Positions 46,426 through 55,524 of a stretch of DNA of 59,707 bases are shown piece after piece. The DNA lies in contig PIVT01000018.1 of NCBI GenBank assembly GCA_003353845.1, positions 1-59,707 of the forward strand, in the 5' to 3' direction. The notes below the pieces were generated by a model. The model did not search any database and was not told where the DNA came from. It was given only the letters and a program-made list of their open reading frames with translations. Position 1 is the first letter of the stretch; each line of letters opens with the position of its first letter. A program made the translations under genes and the position numbers. This DNA is from Pseudomonadota bacterium. Its GTDB lineage: Bacteria; Myxococcota_A; UBA9160; JADFDR01.

Positions 46426-48444
46426 GTGAACGACTCCAACGCGTCGGTTCGTGTCGTCGTGGCACAACCGCAGATCCGATTCGGCGAACCCGATCCCCTG
46501 GATACGGTGAAGGCCTTGCAGCGCCTTGGTGGCGAGGTGGATGTGGAGCAGGTGCGCACCGCATCCCATTGCATCGCCCTCGCGTCGGAGGAGGATACCG
46601 CTCTGGTGGTGGTTGACTACGCCTTGGGTGAAGACGTCTTTCAGGTCTTGGAAAAATTTCGCAACGCCGGTCCCCCCGTGGTCGTCGTGCATTCAGAACA
46701 TTCTGACCGTGTGGCGCTGGAGATGTTTCGACAGGGCGCTGTGGATTGTGTGGCGGCGGCCCGCGGTGATTACCAAGATGTGTTGCCCGCCGTGGCCTTG
46801 GAGCACATCAACCGCTGGCGAGCTCAGAAAGAAAAGGGTGTCGTCGAAGAACGGATTCGAAGCCTTGAGCGTTTGAACGACGCCATCGTCAACGAGATAC
46901 CTGCGGCGCTGGCCGTGTTGAATTCGCAGGGACAAATCATCTCTCTCAACCCGGAGTTCTCTCGCGTGTGGAACGCTGACGTGGACGTGGTTGCGGGCAA
47001 GCCTATTTCCGAAGTCTTGCCCCACGACCTCATGGGCGAGGCGGGTCTGGCAGAGCTCTTGGAAAAAACGGCCAAGGGTGAGTCCTTGTCCGCCAAGACC
47101 ATGCGCACCACGGACGAGGATGGCACTCAACATTCCTTCGACGTGCGCGCCCGTTTGTTTGCCGAGGACGGACACATCCTCTTGTCGCTCAGCGATGTAA
47201 GCGAGCGCGAAAACCTCATGAAACGCATTGGTGAGCTTCAGGCTTACAACACAAACATCATCCAGGGGATGAACAGTGCATTGGTGGTGACGGATACCGA
47301 GGGTCGCATCACCTCCGGCAATCGAATGGCAGAGCACATTCTGGGCGACATGGCCTCCACCGGGCGCAGCATTTGGGAGTGGTTCCCCGATCTCGAGCGC
47401 GAGCAAGTCGTGGTATCGCGCACCTTGGACGAAGGGTTGAGCTTTCGCGGAGCCGAAGTGCAAATTCAGTTGCCGGATGGCCGTCACCTGGAGATCGGAA
47501 TCTCCTGTGCACCTCTGTTGAAGGATGAGGGGATTTCCGACGGCGTTGTGGCCATCTTCCAGGACCTGACGGAAATCAAAGCCTTGCAGCGCCAGGTATT
47601 GCAGAAAGAAAAGATGGCCTCCATCGGACATCTGGCGGCGGGTGTGGCCCACGAGATCAACAACCCCATGGGCTTTATTCACGCCAACTTATTTCAGATG
47701 GATGAGTACCTGACGGATATCCGAAAGTTGTGGACCAAGGTGGAGGAATTGCAAGAGGGTATTGGCACTGGGAACATGGAACGAATTGACGAAGTCTCCC
47801 GGTCCCTGCAGTCCATGAGTCAAGAATTAGACCATGAGTTTCTTCTGACGGATTTTGGCAAGGCGCTGCAGGAGTCCTTGGAAGGTTCTGAGCGCATCCG
47901 CCACATTGTTCGCGATCTGCGTGATTTTTCGCATCAGGACACGGGAGAGCGCGTCCCTTCCAATATCAATCAGTGTCTCGACACCACCGTCAACCTGGTC
48001 TGGAGCATGATGAAGCACTCGGTTGTTTTGCGAAAAGAGTACTCCGACCTGCCCGAAGTGCAGGGCTATCCCATGCAGCTCAAGCAGGTATTTATGAATC
48101 TGCTGGTCAACGCCTACCAGGCCATTCGGGAAAAACTGGGCGACAGCGGGGACACCGGGGAAATCTTCCTGTGCACGAGTCACAATGGCAGCGAGGTTCG
48201 GGTGACTATTCGGGACAGTGGTGTAGGCATTCCACAGGCCAACCTGGATCGCATTTTTGATCCGTTCTTTACCACGAAAGAGGTCGGGGAGGGGACGGGC
48301 CTTGGACTCTCGACGACATTCAATATTATTCGTCGCCATGGCGGCACCATCAAAGTGCACAGTCAGGCGGGGAAAGGCACTACTTTCGAGATCTCTCTTC
48401 CCCTTGAAGATGACCCGAAACTACGGGATCTGCCGACAGGCTGA
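46426..48444 (+). CDS. Sensor histidine kinase with REC-like N-terminus and two PAS domains
   Basis: 672 residues from a GTG with AAGGAG four bases upstream. Residues about 5-130 resemble a receiver that lacks a clear acidic pocket (VVVAQPQI) and are probably a pseudo-receiver. Two PAS domains follow (about 150-265 and 270-385; ERENLMKRIGELQ is the link), then the H-box LAAGVAHEINNPMGFIHAN (about 414-432) and an HATPase with GVGIPQANLDRIFDPFFTTK and EGTGLGLS. No transmembrane segment, so cytoplasmic. The response regulator follows nine bases later, and the sigma-54 activator precedes it. Confidence 0.92.
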   Translation: MNDSNASVRVVVAQPQIRFGEPDPLDTVKALQRLGGEVDVEQVRTASHCIALASEEDTALVVVDYALGEDVFQVLEKFRNAGPPVVVVHSEHSDRVALEMFRQGAVDCVAAARGDYQDVLPAVALEHINRWRAQKEKGVVEERIRSLERLNDAIVNEIPAALAVLNSQGQIISLNPEFSRVWNADVDVVAGKPISEVLPHDLMGEAGLAELLEKTAKGESLSAKTMRTTDEDGTQHSFDVRARLFAEDGHILLSLSDVSERENLMKRIGELQAYNTNIIQGMNSALVVTDTEGRITSGNRMAEHILGDMASTGRSIWEWFPDLEREQVVVSRTLDEGLSFRGAEVQIQLPDGRHLEIGISCAPLLKDEGISDGVVAIFQDLTEIKALQRQVLQKEKMASIGHLAAGVAHEINNPMGFIHANLFQMDEYLTDIRKLWTKVEELQEGIGTGNMERIDEVSRSLQSMSQELDHEFLLTDFGKALQESLEGSERIRHIVRDLRDFSHQDTGERVPSNINQCLDTTVNLVWSMMKHSVVLRKEYSDLPEVQGYPMQLKQVFMNLLVNAYQAIREKLGDSGDTGEIFLCTSHNGSEVRVTIRDSGVGIPQANLDRIFDPFFTTKEVGEGTGLGLSTTFNIIRRHGGTIKVHSQAGKGTTFEISLPLEDDPKLRDLPTG

Positions 48445-48453
48445 TTGGGGATC

Positions 48454-48882
48454 ATGACACCTCCAGAATCGAATCCAAGGCCGCGGCTTCTCATCGTCGA
48501 CGATGAAGCGAGAATTTTGACGGCGCTGCAACGCGCGCTGCGCCGAGAGGGCTACGAGATCCAAACCGCCGAGACGCCCGATGAAGGCTTGTCCATCTTG
48601 GACCAGGGTCGCATGGACATGATCCTCTCCGACAATAAAATGCCCGGGATGAGTGGCTTGCAATTTCTGGCCGAAGCTTCCACGCGCCAACCCCACCTGG
48701 TGTGTTTTCTGATTACCGGCTGGACAGAGTCGGTTCCCACGGAAGAACTTGAGCGCTGTGGCGTGCGCAAGTTGCTGACCAAGCCCTGGGACAATGAAAC
48801 CCTGCGCACTCTATTGCGCGAGGCCATGGAAGAAAAGGGCTTCATCTTCCCGCCCGCTCCATCGCTGGAATCCAAGGGCTGA
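48454..48882 (+). CDS. Response regulator, receiver only
   Basis: 142 residues from the ATG at 48454. RLLIVDDEARILTALQRAL, phospho-acceptor in LSDNKMPGMSG, Thr in LITGWT and Lys in LLTKPWDNETLR. The KPWDN ending is usual for receivers of the RpfG/HD-GYP and ATPase-coupled type. Follows the histidine kinase gene by nine bases, so it is the likely phosphate target or sink. Confidence 0.88.
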   Translation: MTPPESNPRPRLLIVDDEARILTALQRALRREGYEIQTAETPDEGLSILDQGRMDMILSDNKMPGMSGLQFLAEASTRQPHLVCFLITGWTESVPTEELERCGVRKLLTKPWDNETLRTLLREAMEEKGFIFPPAPSLESKG

Positions 48883-48926
48883 AAAGCTGGGCAGCCCAGA
48901 TTAACGCGAGCTAGAGTCCCAGCCCC

Positions 48927-49727
48927 ATGAAAGTAGTCGACCTCGATCGCGATATGAGCGACGTCATTCCCACTGGAACTACACTCGATAGTGAGTTCTT
49001 GTTTGAGCGGATGACCAGCGCCACCATCGAACTTGCCCGCACGGGCGAGGGCAAGCGCGTATTGGATGTGGCCAGCGGCTTCGGGCAGGACGCCTTGCAG
49101 ATCGCAGAAAATGGCAGCTATGTCATTGGTTGCGAACCCTCCTTGCGCATGTTGGCCTGGGCGCGTTTAAAAGGCGAGGAAGCGGCAAAGGAATCTGGAT
49201 CTCAAGCCGACTGGGTTCAGGGCTGGGGAGATGCGCTGCCCTTTGCCACGGGAAGTTTTGACGCCGCCTTTTGCAAAGGCGCGCTGGACCACTTCGATTG
49301 CCCCGGGGAAGCCATTGCTGAAATGGCGCGGGTGACGGCTTTGGATGGAAGAGTGGTCCTGGCCATCGCCAATTTCGAATCCCTGGCCTGTCGCCTGGCG
49401 CGGGCCTTGGACGATGTGCGCGAAGACCTACTGGGCAAACCCATTCGCCGCGGTCGTCGCCACTACGATGTGCCCGCCGATCACTTCACGCGCTACGAAT
49501 TGGCACTGATGAAAGAGCAGATGGGACAGTTCGTGGAGATCGAAGAAATTCGCGGCGTCTCCTTGCTCTGGGGCTTCCCCAAGTGGACCCAGAACGTAGG
49601 GAAGTTGCCCAAGCCCGTGGCCGAACGCCTGTTGCGCTTTTTCGATTGGATTGCCCGAAAGCTTCCCAGCTTTGCCGATGTGATTGTATTGGCCGGTCGG
49701 CCCAAGTTGACCACGCGTAACTTGTAG
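48927..49727 (+). CDS. SAM-dependent methyltransferase
   Basis: 266 residues. Class I motifs: VLDVASGFGQDALQIA (SAM binding, about 47-62), acidic end VIGCEPSLRML, LPFATGSFDAAFCKGALDHF and a post-I hydrophobic strand. Resembles UbiE/Methyltransf_11-type enzymes acting on small molecules or lipids. No partner gene suggests the substrate. It is 44 bases downstream of the regulator. Confidence 0.88.
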   Translation: MKVVDLDRDMSDVIPTGTTLDSEFLFERMTSATIELARTGEGKRVLDVASGFGQDALQIAENGSYVIGCEPSLRMLAWARLKGEEAAKESGSQADWVQGWGDALPFATGSFDAAFCKGALDHFDCPGEAIAEMARVTALDGRVVLAIANFESLACRLARALDDVREDLLGKPIRRGRRHYDVPADHFTRYELALMKEQMGQFVEIEEIRGVSLLWGFPKWTQNVGKLPKPVAERLLRFFDWIARKLPSFADVIVLAGRPKLTTRNL

Positions 49728-49764
49728 CTAGTGCTTCGTCCACACCACCTGGCATTGCGGCCGG

Positions 49765-49825
49765 AAACCGATCCCGAACCAAGAGAATAGAGCGGGGAGG
49801 GCGGATTTCAAGTGGATGCATTGAA
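49765..49825. repeat. 61-bp dispersed repeat R3, copy 1
   Basis: Matches 59613-59673 at about 54 of 61 positions by eye, beginning aaaccgatccc and containing the run caagagaatagagcgggga. It lies between two convergent genes, downstream of both. No ORF common to both copies is conserved past a short frame. Confidence 0.8.
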
Positions 49826-49851
49826 ACTCGCCCACCAAGGAATCATCCTGA

Positions 49852-51426
49852 TTAGAGAACCAAGGTGAAGCAGGTTTCGCCTTCGCGGCTTTCCAACTCC
49901 ACGCTTCCATCTCGCGTACTGGCGATGGCCTGCACAATGGCGAGCCCCAACCCCGTACCACCAGCCTCGCGCTCGGTGGTAAAGAAGCGTTTGAAGATTC
50001 GACCTCGGTTGAGTTCGCTGACGCCTGTGCCCTGATCAATCACCCGAATCCTCAATTTTTTATCCAACTGCTTCGCCTCGACGACAACAGGCTTTCCTTC
50101 ACCGTGACGCAGCGCATTGTCCACCAGATTGCGCACCCCACTTTCAAAATGCTGTGGGTTCATGTGCAGGGTTGGCAATTCGCCGTCGATGCTTACTTCA
50201 ATACCGGGATTACAGCGCATGCATAAATCACGCAACGCTTGGCCCGGTTCAATAGCCTCCACCTGATCGTCATGTGCCCCGGGAATACGAGCGAGTTCAA
50301 TGAGCCCTCGAACCAGTTGCTCCATCCGTTGTGCATCCACATCGATGTTGTGCAAAAACCGATTGCGTTCCTGATCTGACATCGCCTGCCAATCGTCCGA
50401 GAGCAACTCCACCGCTCCGCGAATGCCCGTAATAGGAGTCTTTAATTCATGGCTCATGGTGGTTGCAAAATTTTCGATATAGGCGGCGCGCTCGGTCAAT
50501 TGCCCTGTCATTTTCTCCAAGGCGACACTCAGTTGCTGAACTTCACTGGCTACCACCCCTTCCGGCTGAAAGCTTTGAGGTGTCTCTCCCGTGGATGCGC
50601 TCCTGGCAATGCGAGTAACGTCTCGAAGTGGTCTCGAAATCCAATGTGAAAAAGTGTAAGCCACGATGGGAGCCAGTAATAATGTCAGGCCGACAATGAA
50701 GGTCAGCTGGCGTCCATGAATCCATAGCGCGGCCTCGGGGGACAGCGCCGTCCGAGACATCCGCACAATTCCAATCAAGCGTCCGTCGTGAAACAGTGGC
50801 GTTGCCGTGTAGACACGAAGCCGCCCGCGTCGACTGATACTGGTAAATGAAGCGCGCGGCTGGTCGCTAATGCGATCTCGCACCACCGAAGCATACCGCC
50901 CTCGCATGGCGCCCTGGACTTCATTCAAGTGATCCATGCAGTCTCCAAGATCTTCACCGGTAGATGCAATGACACAACCGTCCGCATTCAACACCCTGGC
51001 TCCGGTCAAGTTGAACACCTTTGCATGGGACATGAGATTTTGAATCCGTCTCCCCGCTTGCACCTCCGCTGTCTCTGTGACTGCGATCTGTCGCAAGGCA
51101 TCGGGGGCCGGCCCCAAAACGCCGTAACTCAAATCCAGCGTGGGCTCGATGGGGACGAAGAGCTTCCCGCTATGGCCGGGAGGGAGAATCGATTCATGGG
51201 TTGCGGGCGATTCGCCCTTGATTTCCAAATAGGCATCACGCCAGGCCTCTCCGATGAGAACCGACTCGGCAATCAATCGTTGCTCGGTCCAACGAACCAG
51301 CCCTGTATCCAGTACGTGAAAAAAGAGAATCAGACCCAAGGGCAGCAAGAGGATGATCGCATTGACGCCGAACAGCAGCTGTCGAACAGTCGGGTTCCAG
51401 CGAATCGACGGAAGTCCCCTAGCCAT
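49852..51426 (-). CDS. Sensor histidine kinase, CreC-like
   Basis: 524 residues. Two membrane segments (about 20-42 and 240-262) flank an extracytoplasmic sensor domain of about 200 residues with RGRLRVYTATPLF, followed by a HAMP-like helical link, H-box FATTMSHELKTPITGIRGAVELL-type segment (about 322-344) and HATPase boxes (VRNLVDNALRHG, GTGVSELNRGRIFKRFFTT, GGTGLGLAIVQAI). This H-box wording and the CreB-like partner suggest the Cre type, whose E. coli member responds to envelope stress and fermentation. The start overlaps the regulator stop by eight bases. Confidence 0.88.
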   Translation of the reverse strand: MARGLPSIRWNPTVRQLLFGVNAIILLLPLGLILFFHVLDTGLVRWTEQRLIAESVLIGEAWRDAYLEIKGESPATHESILPPGHSGKLFVPIEPTLDLSYGVLGPAPDALRQIAVTETAEVQAGRRIQNLMSHAKVFNLTGARVLNADGCVIASTGEDLGDCMDHLNEVQGAMRGRYASVVRDRISDQPRASFTSISRRGRLRVYTATPLFHDGRLIGIVRMSRTALSPEAALWIHGRQLTFIVGLTLLLAPIVAYTFSHWISRPLRDVTRIARSASTGETPQSFQPEGVVASEVQQLSVALEKMTGQLTERAAYIENFATTMSHELKTPITGIRGAVELLSDDWQAMSDQERNRFLHNIDVDAQRMEQLVRGLIELARIPGAHDDQVEAIEPGQALRDLCMRCNPGIEVSIDGELPTLHMNPQHFESGVRNLVDNALRHGEGKPVVVEAKQLDKKLRIRVIDQGTGVSELNRGRIFKRFFTTEREAGGTGLGLAIVQAIASTRDGSVELESREGETCFTLVL

Positions 51427-52135
51427 TCAGCCGATACCCTACACCGTAAACGGTCTCAATGGGGTCGGCACCCAGCTCAGCCAATTTACTTCGGATGCGT
51501 CGTATGTGACTGTCCACGGTTCGCTCTGTCATGTGGTGCCCGTAACCCCAAGCACGATCCACCAACTCGCTGCGCGAATAAACTCGCCCGTCTGTGCCGA
51601 GCAGGGATCGAAGAAGCAAAAACTCCGTGGCGGTCAGGGAGATCTCATTTCCGTCCCACTGACATTGGTGCCGCGATGAATCCAACACCAACCTGCCGCG
51701 CTGAGCAACGGGCGGCACATCGGAGTCAAAGCTTTTGGCTTCATCAGGGCAAGGCGCAGATTCATCAGTTGCCGTGGGGCGCCTTCTCAACACGGCCTTC
51801 ACCCGCGCTACAAGCTCTCTCGGGCTGAAAGGCTTGGTGATATAGTCGTCAGCGCCAAGCTCCAGGCCTACGATTCGATCAATCTCATCGTCGCAACTTG
51901 AAAGAAACAGGATTGGGACGTCGCTGGTCTTGCGCAGGCGCTTGCAAACTTCCAAGCCATCAAATTCTGGCATGACCACATCGAGCACAATCAGGTCTAC
52001 ACCTTGCGTATCAAAAAGGCTTAGCGCTTCGGCCCCGTCCCGGGCTTCCATGACGGAGAATCCAGCTTTCTCCAAAGCAAAACGGACGACATCTCGAATA
52101 TGCCTGTCATCGTCAACCACCAGTACCTGGGACAT
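51419..52135 (-). CDS. OmpR-family response regulator, CreB-like
   Basis: 238 residues: receiver (VLVVDDDRHIRD, phospho-acceptor in LIVLDVVMPEFDG, LELGADDYITKPFSPRELVARV) and a winged helix (about 140-238; LTATEFLLLRSLLGTDGRVYSR and TVDSHIRRIRSKL). The LFLSSCDDEIDRIVGLELGADDY stretch matches CreB-type regulators in my recollection. It is translated just ahead of its kinase and lies 283 bases from the divergent CreD-like gene. Confidence 0.88.
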   Translation of the reverse strand: MSQVLVVDDDRHIRDVVRFALEKAGFSVMEARDGAEALSLFDTQGVDLIVLDVVMPEFDGLEVCKRLRKTSDVPILFLSSCDDEIDRIVGLELGADDYITKPFSPRELVARVKAVLRRRPTATDESAPCPDEAKSFDSDVPPVAQRGRLVLDSSRHQCQWDGNEISLTATEFLLLRSLLGTDGRVYSRSELVDRAWGYGHHMTERTVDSHIRRIRSKLAELGADPIETVYGVGYRLNG

Positions 52136-52290
52136 GATCCCGTCTCCTCACGACAACCTTCGACCAAAGACTAGGACATTGCCGGCGCTTCCCAAACCCC
52201 CGTCTCCTGCTCAAGGAATCGGCAACTCATTCAGAAAACCAATGAAAAACCTTTACAAACACTACTCCGCTGAGGCCTTGGTGCATGGCT

Positions 52291-52310
52291 GTCACAGGTT
52301 TTGCACAAGC
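52291..52310. promoter_or_regulatory. Possible OmpR-type direct-repeat operator
   Basis: GTCACAGGTTTTGCACAAGC holds two CACA half sites exactly 11 bases apart, with TACAAC 8 bases further. Repeats spaced by one helical turn are usual for OmpR-family regulators. It lies in the gap between the divergent regulator and membrane-protein genes, about 110 bases before the latter. The Cre tag of E. coli (TTCAC-N6-TTCAC) itself is not seen. Confidence 0.4.
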
Positions 52311-52418
52311 TTACAACCTTTCCGCTCCGCTCCTTGCACGTCCTCTCCATATGGCTCCCCGATACTCCTCTCAACACGAAAAACAGGCGCGCCTGAATGC
52401 CGCCACTGGAGAATCAGC

Positions 52419-53714
52419 ATGAAAATCAGTGAACCTTTCAAACTCCTTTCCCTTCCTGCCCGGCATTTCTTTTGGGGAGCGCTTGGGATTGTTCTCTTTG
52501 CCTCCGTTGTTATTTCAGGGCAAGTCTCAGATCGTTGGAGTTTCGCCAACGGCGAACTCTACGACGATGTCTTGAACCGCTGGGGAACCCCCATCCACCA
52601 ACCCGCACCTTCCGTTCGCTATGTCGAAAGCGGGTCCGTGTTCAACACCCTCCACCCCATGCCGCTGCAGAGCCAACAAGTCCGCGTCGACGCCTCCATG
52701 AGTTACCGAAAACGCGGTCTTGTCTATTTCTCAGGTTTTGAGTTCGACTTCAGCGCGGACTACGTCATCGAGAACACTGAAGAGTTCGACATCGATGTCG
52801 TGTTTGTGTTCCCGATTCACGCCCAGAAGAATCGAATCCTGATGTCAGATCTCCACTTCTACGTCGGTGACGATGAGGTCGACATCGAATTCGATGAAGA
52901 GAACAACAGCCTCGTTTGGACGGGGAGACTGCAAGCGGGAGATGAAACCTCCGTTGGAGTCGACTTCCGAGGAAAAGGGTTGGACTCCTTCACCTATCAC
53001 CTCGACCCCTCTCTCCCCGCCAACGACGTCCACTTTGATATCAATATCGAGGGTGGAGACAATTACGATTACGCTGCAGGGACTCTGCCGGCCGATATCG
53101 ACCTCATCGAAGGAGATCGGATCTCGCTCAGTTGGGTCTTCCCTGCACTGGAATCGGGCATTCCCGTCGGCGTGGTTTTGCCTTCCGAAGAATCCTTCGA
53201 CTCCATCATACTCACCATGATCAAACGTTCCTGGGCCACCTTCGTTCTGCTTTTTGCGTCGATCATTCTCTTGTCGGCCTACTGCAAGCGAGAAATATTG
53301 CGTTACGAGAGCTATCTGATTGCATCTAGCTATGTATTCTTTTTCGTCTTGCTCCCGTATTTCGCTGCCCAGATGCATTTCTATCTGGCCTATCCCCTCA
53401 CGTTCTTCATCATCGGGGCCTTGCTCGTCACCTATTTAAGAAACCTGTTCCCGGAACTACCACGCCTGGTACTGCCCGGCCTGATCATGGCCTTTCTGGG
53501 CATCCCCACGCTGGCCGTCATTCTGCAAGGCTACACCGGGTTGATTTACGCACTGGAGATCCTGATCGGATTGGCGGTTGTGATGTACCTGACGACCAGA
53601 TCGTACTTTCGCGACCTGCTTGATGAGATTGAAAATTTCTCACCAGGTGATCTCGTCGCCAACACCTTTGTTCCAGGCTCACCCACCCAAGACCCCGCAC
53701 CGGTAAGCGAATAA
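52419..53714 (+). CDS. CreD-like inner membrane protein
   Basis: 431 residues from the ATG at 52419 (GGAG seven bases upstream). One N-terminal transmembrane helix (about 18-38), an extracytoplasmic beta-rich domain of about 230 residues, and about six C-terminal transmembrane helices (from about 275; the pattern ends with LIYALEILIGLAVVMYLTT, close to the end of CreD). Length is close to E. coli CreD (450), whose role in envelope stress remains unclear. The divergent Cre-like pair supports this assignment. Its stop overlaps the start region of the next gene. Confidence 0.6.
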   Translation: MKISEPFKLLSLPARHFFWGALGIVLFASVVISGQVSDRWSFANGELYDDVLNRWGTPIHQPAPSVRYVESGSVFNTLHPMPLQSQQVRVDASMSYRKRGLVYFSGFEFDFSADYVIENTEEFDIDVVFVFPIHAQKNRILMSDLHFYVGDDEVDIEFDEENNSLVWTGRLQAGDETSVGVDFRGKGLDSFTYHLDPSLPANDVHFDINIEGGDNYDYAAGTLPADIDLIEGDRISLSWVFPALESGIPVGVVLPSEESFDSIILTMIKRSWATFVLLFASIILLSAYCKREILRYESYLIASSYVFFFVLLPYFAAQMHFYLAYPLTFFIIGALLVTYLRNLFPELPRLVLPGLIMAFLGIPTLAVILQGYTGLIYALEILIGLAVVMYLTTRSYFRDLLDEIENFSPGDLVANTFVPGSPTQDPAPVSE

Positions 53715-53725
53715 TGGAGACCATG

Positions 53726-54982
53726 ATGCGCATTCAAAAATCAACGATGAAACTTTGCACCCTCTTTTCACTACTCAGCCTCTGGTTTCTTTCCTTGGGA
53801 ACACTGCCCGCCACAGCAGGAGAAACCAGTGAAACGGAAAAACAGGAAAAGGCCTCTCAAGCCACACTGCCCTTGGATGAAATTCTGAGGCTGTACCGAG
53901 AGCGCGATGAAAATACGCGCAAAGAAGAACCTCCTGTTCCTCCGGTGGTTTCTACATTGGACCAGATCCGGATCACCGGGCGACTGTTGGACAATGGAGC
54001 CGAGTTCCAGGCACGGATCAAGCTTCATGTACTCAGCGATAAAGCCTGGGCCAAGGTTCCTCTCTTTCAACGGAATGAAATCACCCATTTGACAGAACTT
54101 CCCAAGGTCAAAAATGGAAACTTCATTGTCGAAGAAGAAACCCTGTATTTCATCACAAACAAAAAAGGGTCCTATGAATTCACGGTCAAATTCATCCAAG
54201 GAGCCGACAAAGTCGATGGGGTCTGGGAAATCCGGATTCCTTACGCAAATGCCACGCTGGCTCAATGCAAGATCGACTTTGATCGAAGTTCTTTTTCACT
54301 GCACAATACCTTTGGCTCTGAGGATGCCTCGGGCATCACGCTGTTGCCGGAAGACAACCAATTCCAAATCAGCTGGACCCGAACAAAGGCCTCGGTTCCT
54401 GAGAAAAAGAAGAAGAAACTCGTCGCCCCGCAAATCGATAGCACGGTGCGGAGTGCACACGCGTCGGTTGTCTCTACCCTGGACGGGACAAATATCCTGA
54501 GGATTCTCTACAAGCTTCGCTTTGCCGGCCAAAAGACCATCGAGCTCAGTATTCCCGAGAGTCAGACACTGGACCGTGTCTACGTCAACGGGATCGGATC
54601 AAGCACGAGAAGCAAAGATGGTAAAATCCTGGTTGACATTACTCCGCTGCGATCAGGTGACCAGAGCGGCACGGTGGAACTCTTATTGCGTCAGATTGGC
54701 AGTGGATACTTCCTCTCGGGAGCATTGAACTTCAGCCTGCCCTCCATTTCCTGGCCCACCAATGAGATCTTTATCGATGCTCACCTGCCCACTGTATTCA
54801 ACTACAAATGGACGGGCGGCAGCCTATCCCCCATTCAAGGTTCTCCGTCTGTGAAATACGTGACCGATGTTCCACTGCCGGGAAAGCGAATGAGTTTCCA
54901 TCAGGTACTGGTACACAATTCAAAGCCCGATGTGACCATTGGATACGCGGTGAATCTGAAAGACCATTTCTATCAACCCTAG
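53726..54982 (+). CDS. Secreted beta-rich protein, partner of the CreD-like gene
   Basis: About 418 residues if started at the ATG at 53726, six bases after GGAG (53714 and 53723 are in-frame alternatives). A signal peptide (about 12-33, ending ATAG) leads to an acidic linker and then a 350-residue region with alternating hydrophobic residues and few helices, typical of exported beta-sandwich domains. No lipobox or motif recognised. It overlaps the CreD-like stop region and so is co-transcribed, suggesting a periplasmic partner. Confidence 0.65.
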   Translation: MRIQKSTMKLCTLFSLLSLWFLSLGTLPATAGETSETEKQEKASQATLPLDEILRLYRERDENTRKEEPPVPPVVSTLDQIRITGRLLDNGAEFQARIKLHVLSDKAWAKVPLFQRNEITHLTELPKVKNGNFIVEEETLYFITNKKGSYEFTVKFIQGADKVDGVWEIRIPYANATLAQCKIDFDRSSFSLHNTFGSEDASGITLLPEDNQFQISWTRTKASVPEKKKKKLVAPQIDSTVRSAHASVVSTLDGTNILRILYKLRFAGQKTIELSIPESQTLDRVYVNGIGSSTRSKDGKILVDITPLRSGDQSGTVELLLRQIGSGYFLSGALNFSLPSISWPTNEIFIDAHLPTVFNYKWTGGSLSPIQGSPSVKYVTDVPLPGKRMSFHQVLVHNSKPDVTIGYAVNLKDHFYQP

Positions 54983-55524
54983 ACGGCAGCTCTAAAAAGA
55001 AACCCCAACGGCCGGTTGCCCTGCGTGCTCCTTCCACCAGGGCAATCGGCTAGTACACGTCGCCGGACGGGGAAAAGGTTGCTTGTTCTACGTATTCGTA
55101 CCCCCGGCACCCCTCCCGGTTACACAAATATCGAACTCTTCCCGCTTCGCCGCGTGATCCAACCTATCCGCCACGACCTATTAGACATCGCATTGTCAGG
55201 TTCTTCGAAATGCGCATCTGGTTTGTATCCCTAGATTCTAGATGTGATGCATCCGGGTCTCAATTCACACAAACACCCTGAATTCGACACGTTAAAGTGC
55301 TGAGGCAATTCACCGCATTTCGAGAACTCGCTCGATTCCACATGATGTCCGAACGCAACGCCACCGATCCGGCGACGGGCGTCATGAATAGAGTTTTGTT
55401 TTTGGAGAGAATGGGCTACGAGCCCCCGCATTGAGAACACACGGAAAAGCACGCATGAAACCCGGGATCTCGAGGAAGAAGCTGTGACTACCCCGGTGAG
55501 AGAACCCATGAAGGAGAACTGGTC
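54983..55524. other. 542-bp gap before the cytochrome gene
   Basis: No convincing gene. A 12-bp stem (55012-55023 with 55038-55049, one G-T pair, 14-base loop) follows the secreted-protein stop by 30 bases and probably ends that transcript, though no T run follows. Near 55231 the palindrome CTAGATTCTAG lies beside TGTGATGCATCC. No FNR-type TTGAT-N4-ATCAA site was seen. The part from 55250 to 55500 is the likely upstream region of the cytochrome gene. Confidence 0.4.
55012..55049. terminator. Possible terminator after the secreted-protein gene
   Basis: Twelve-base arms with one G-T pair and a 14-base loop; position after the stop at 54982 is right but there is no T run. Confidence 0.35.
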
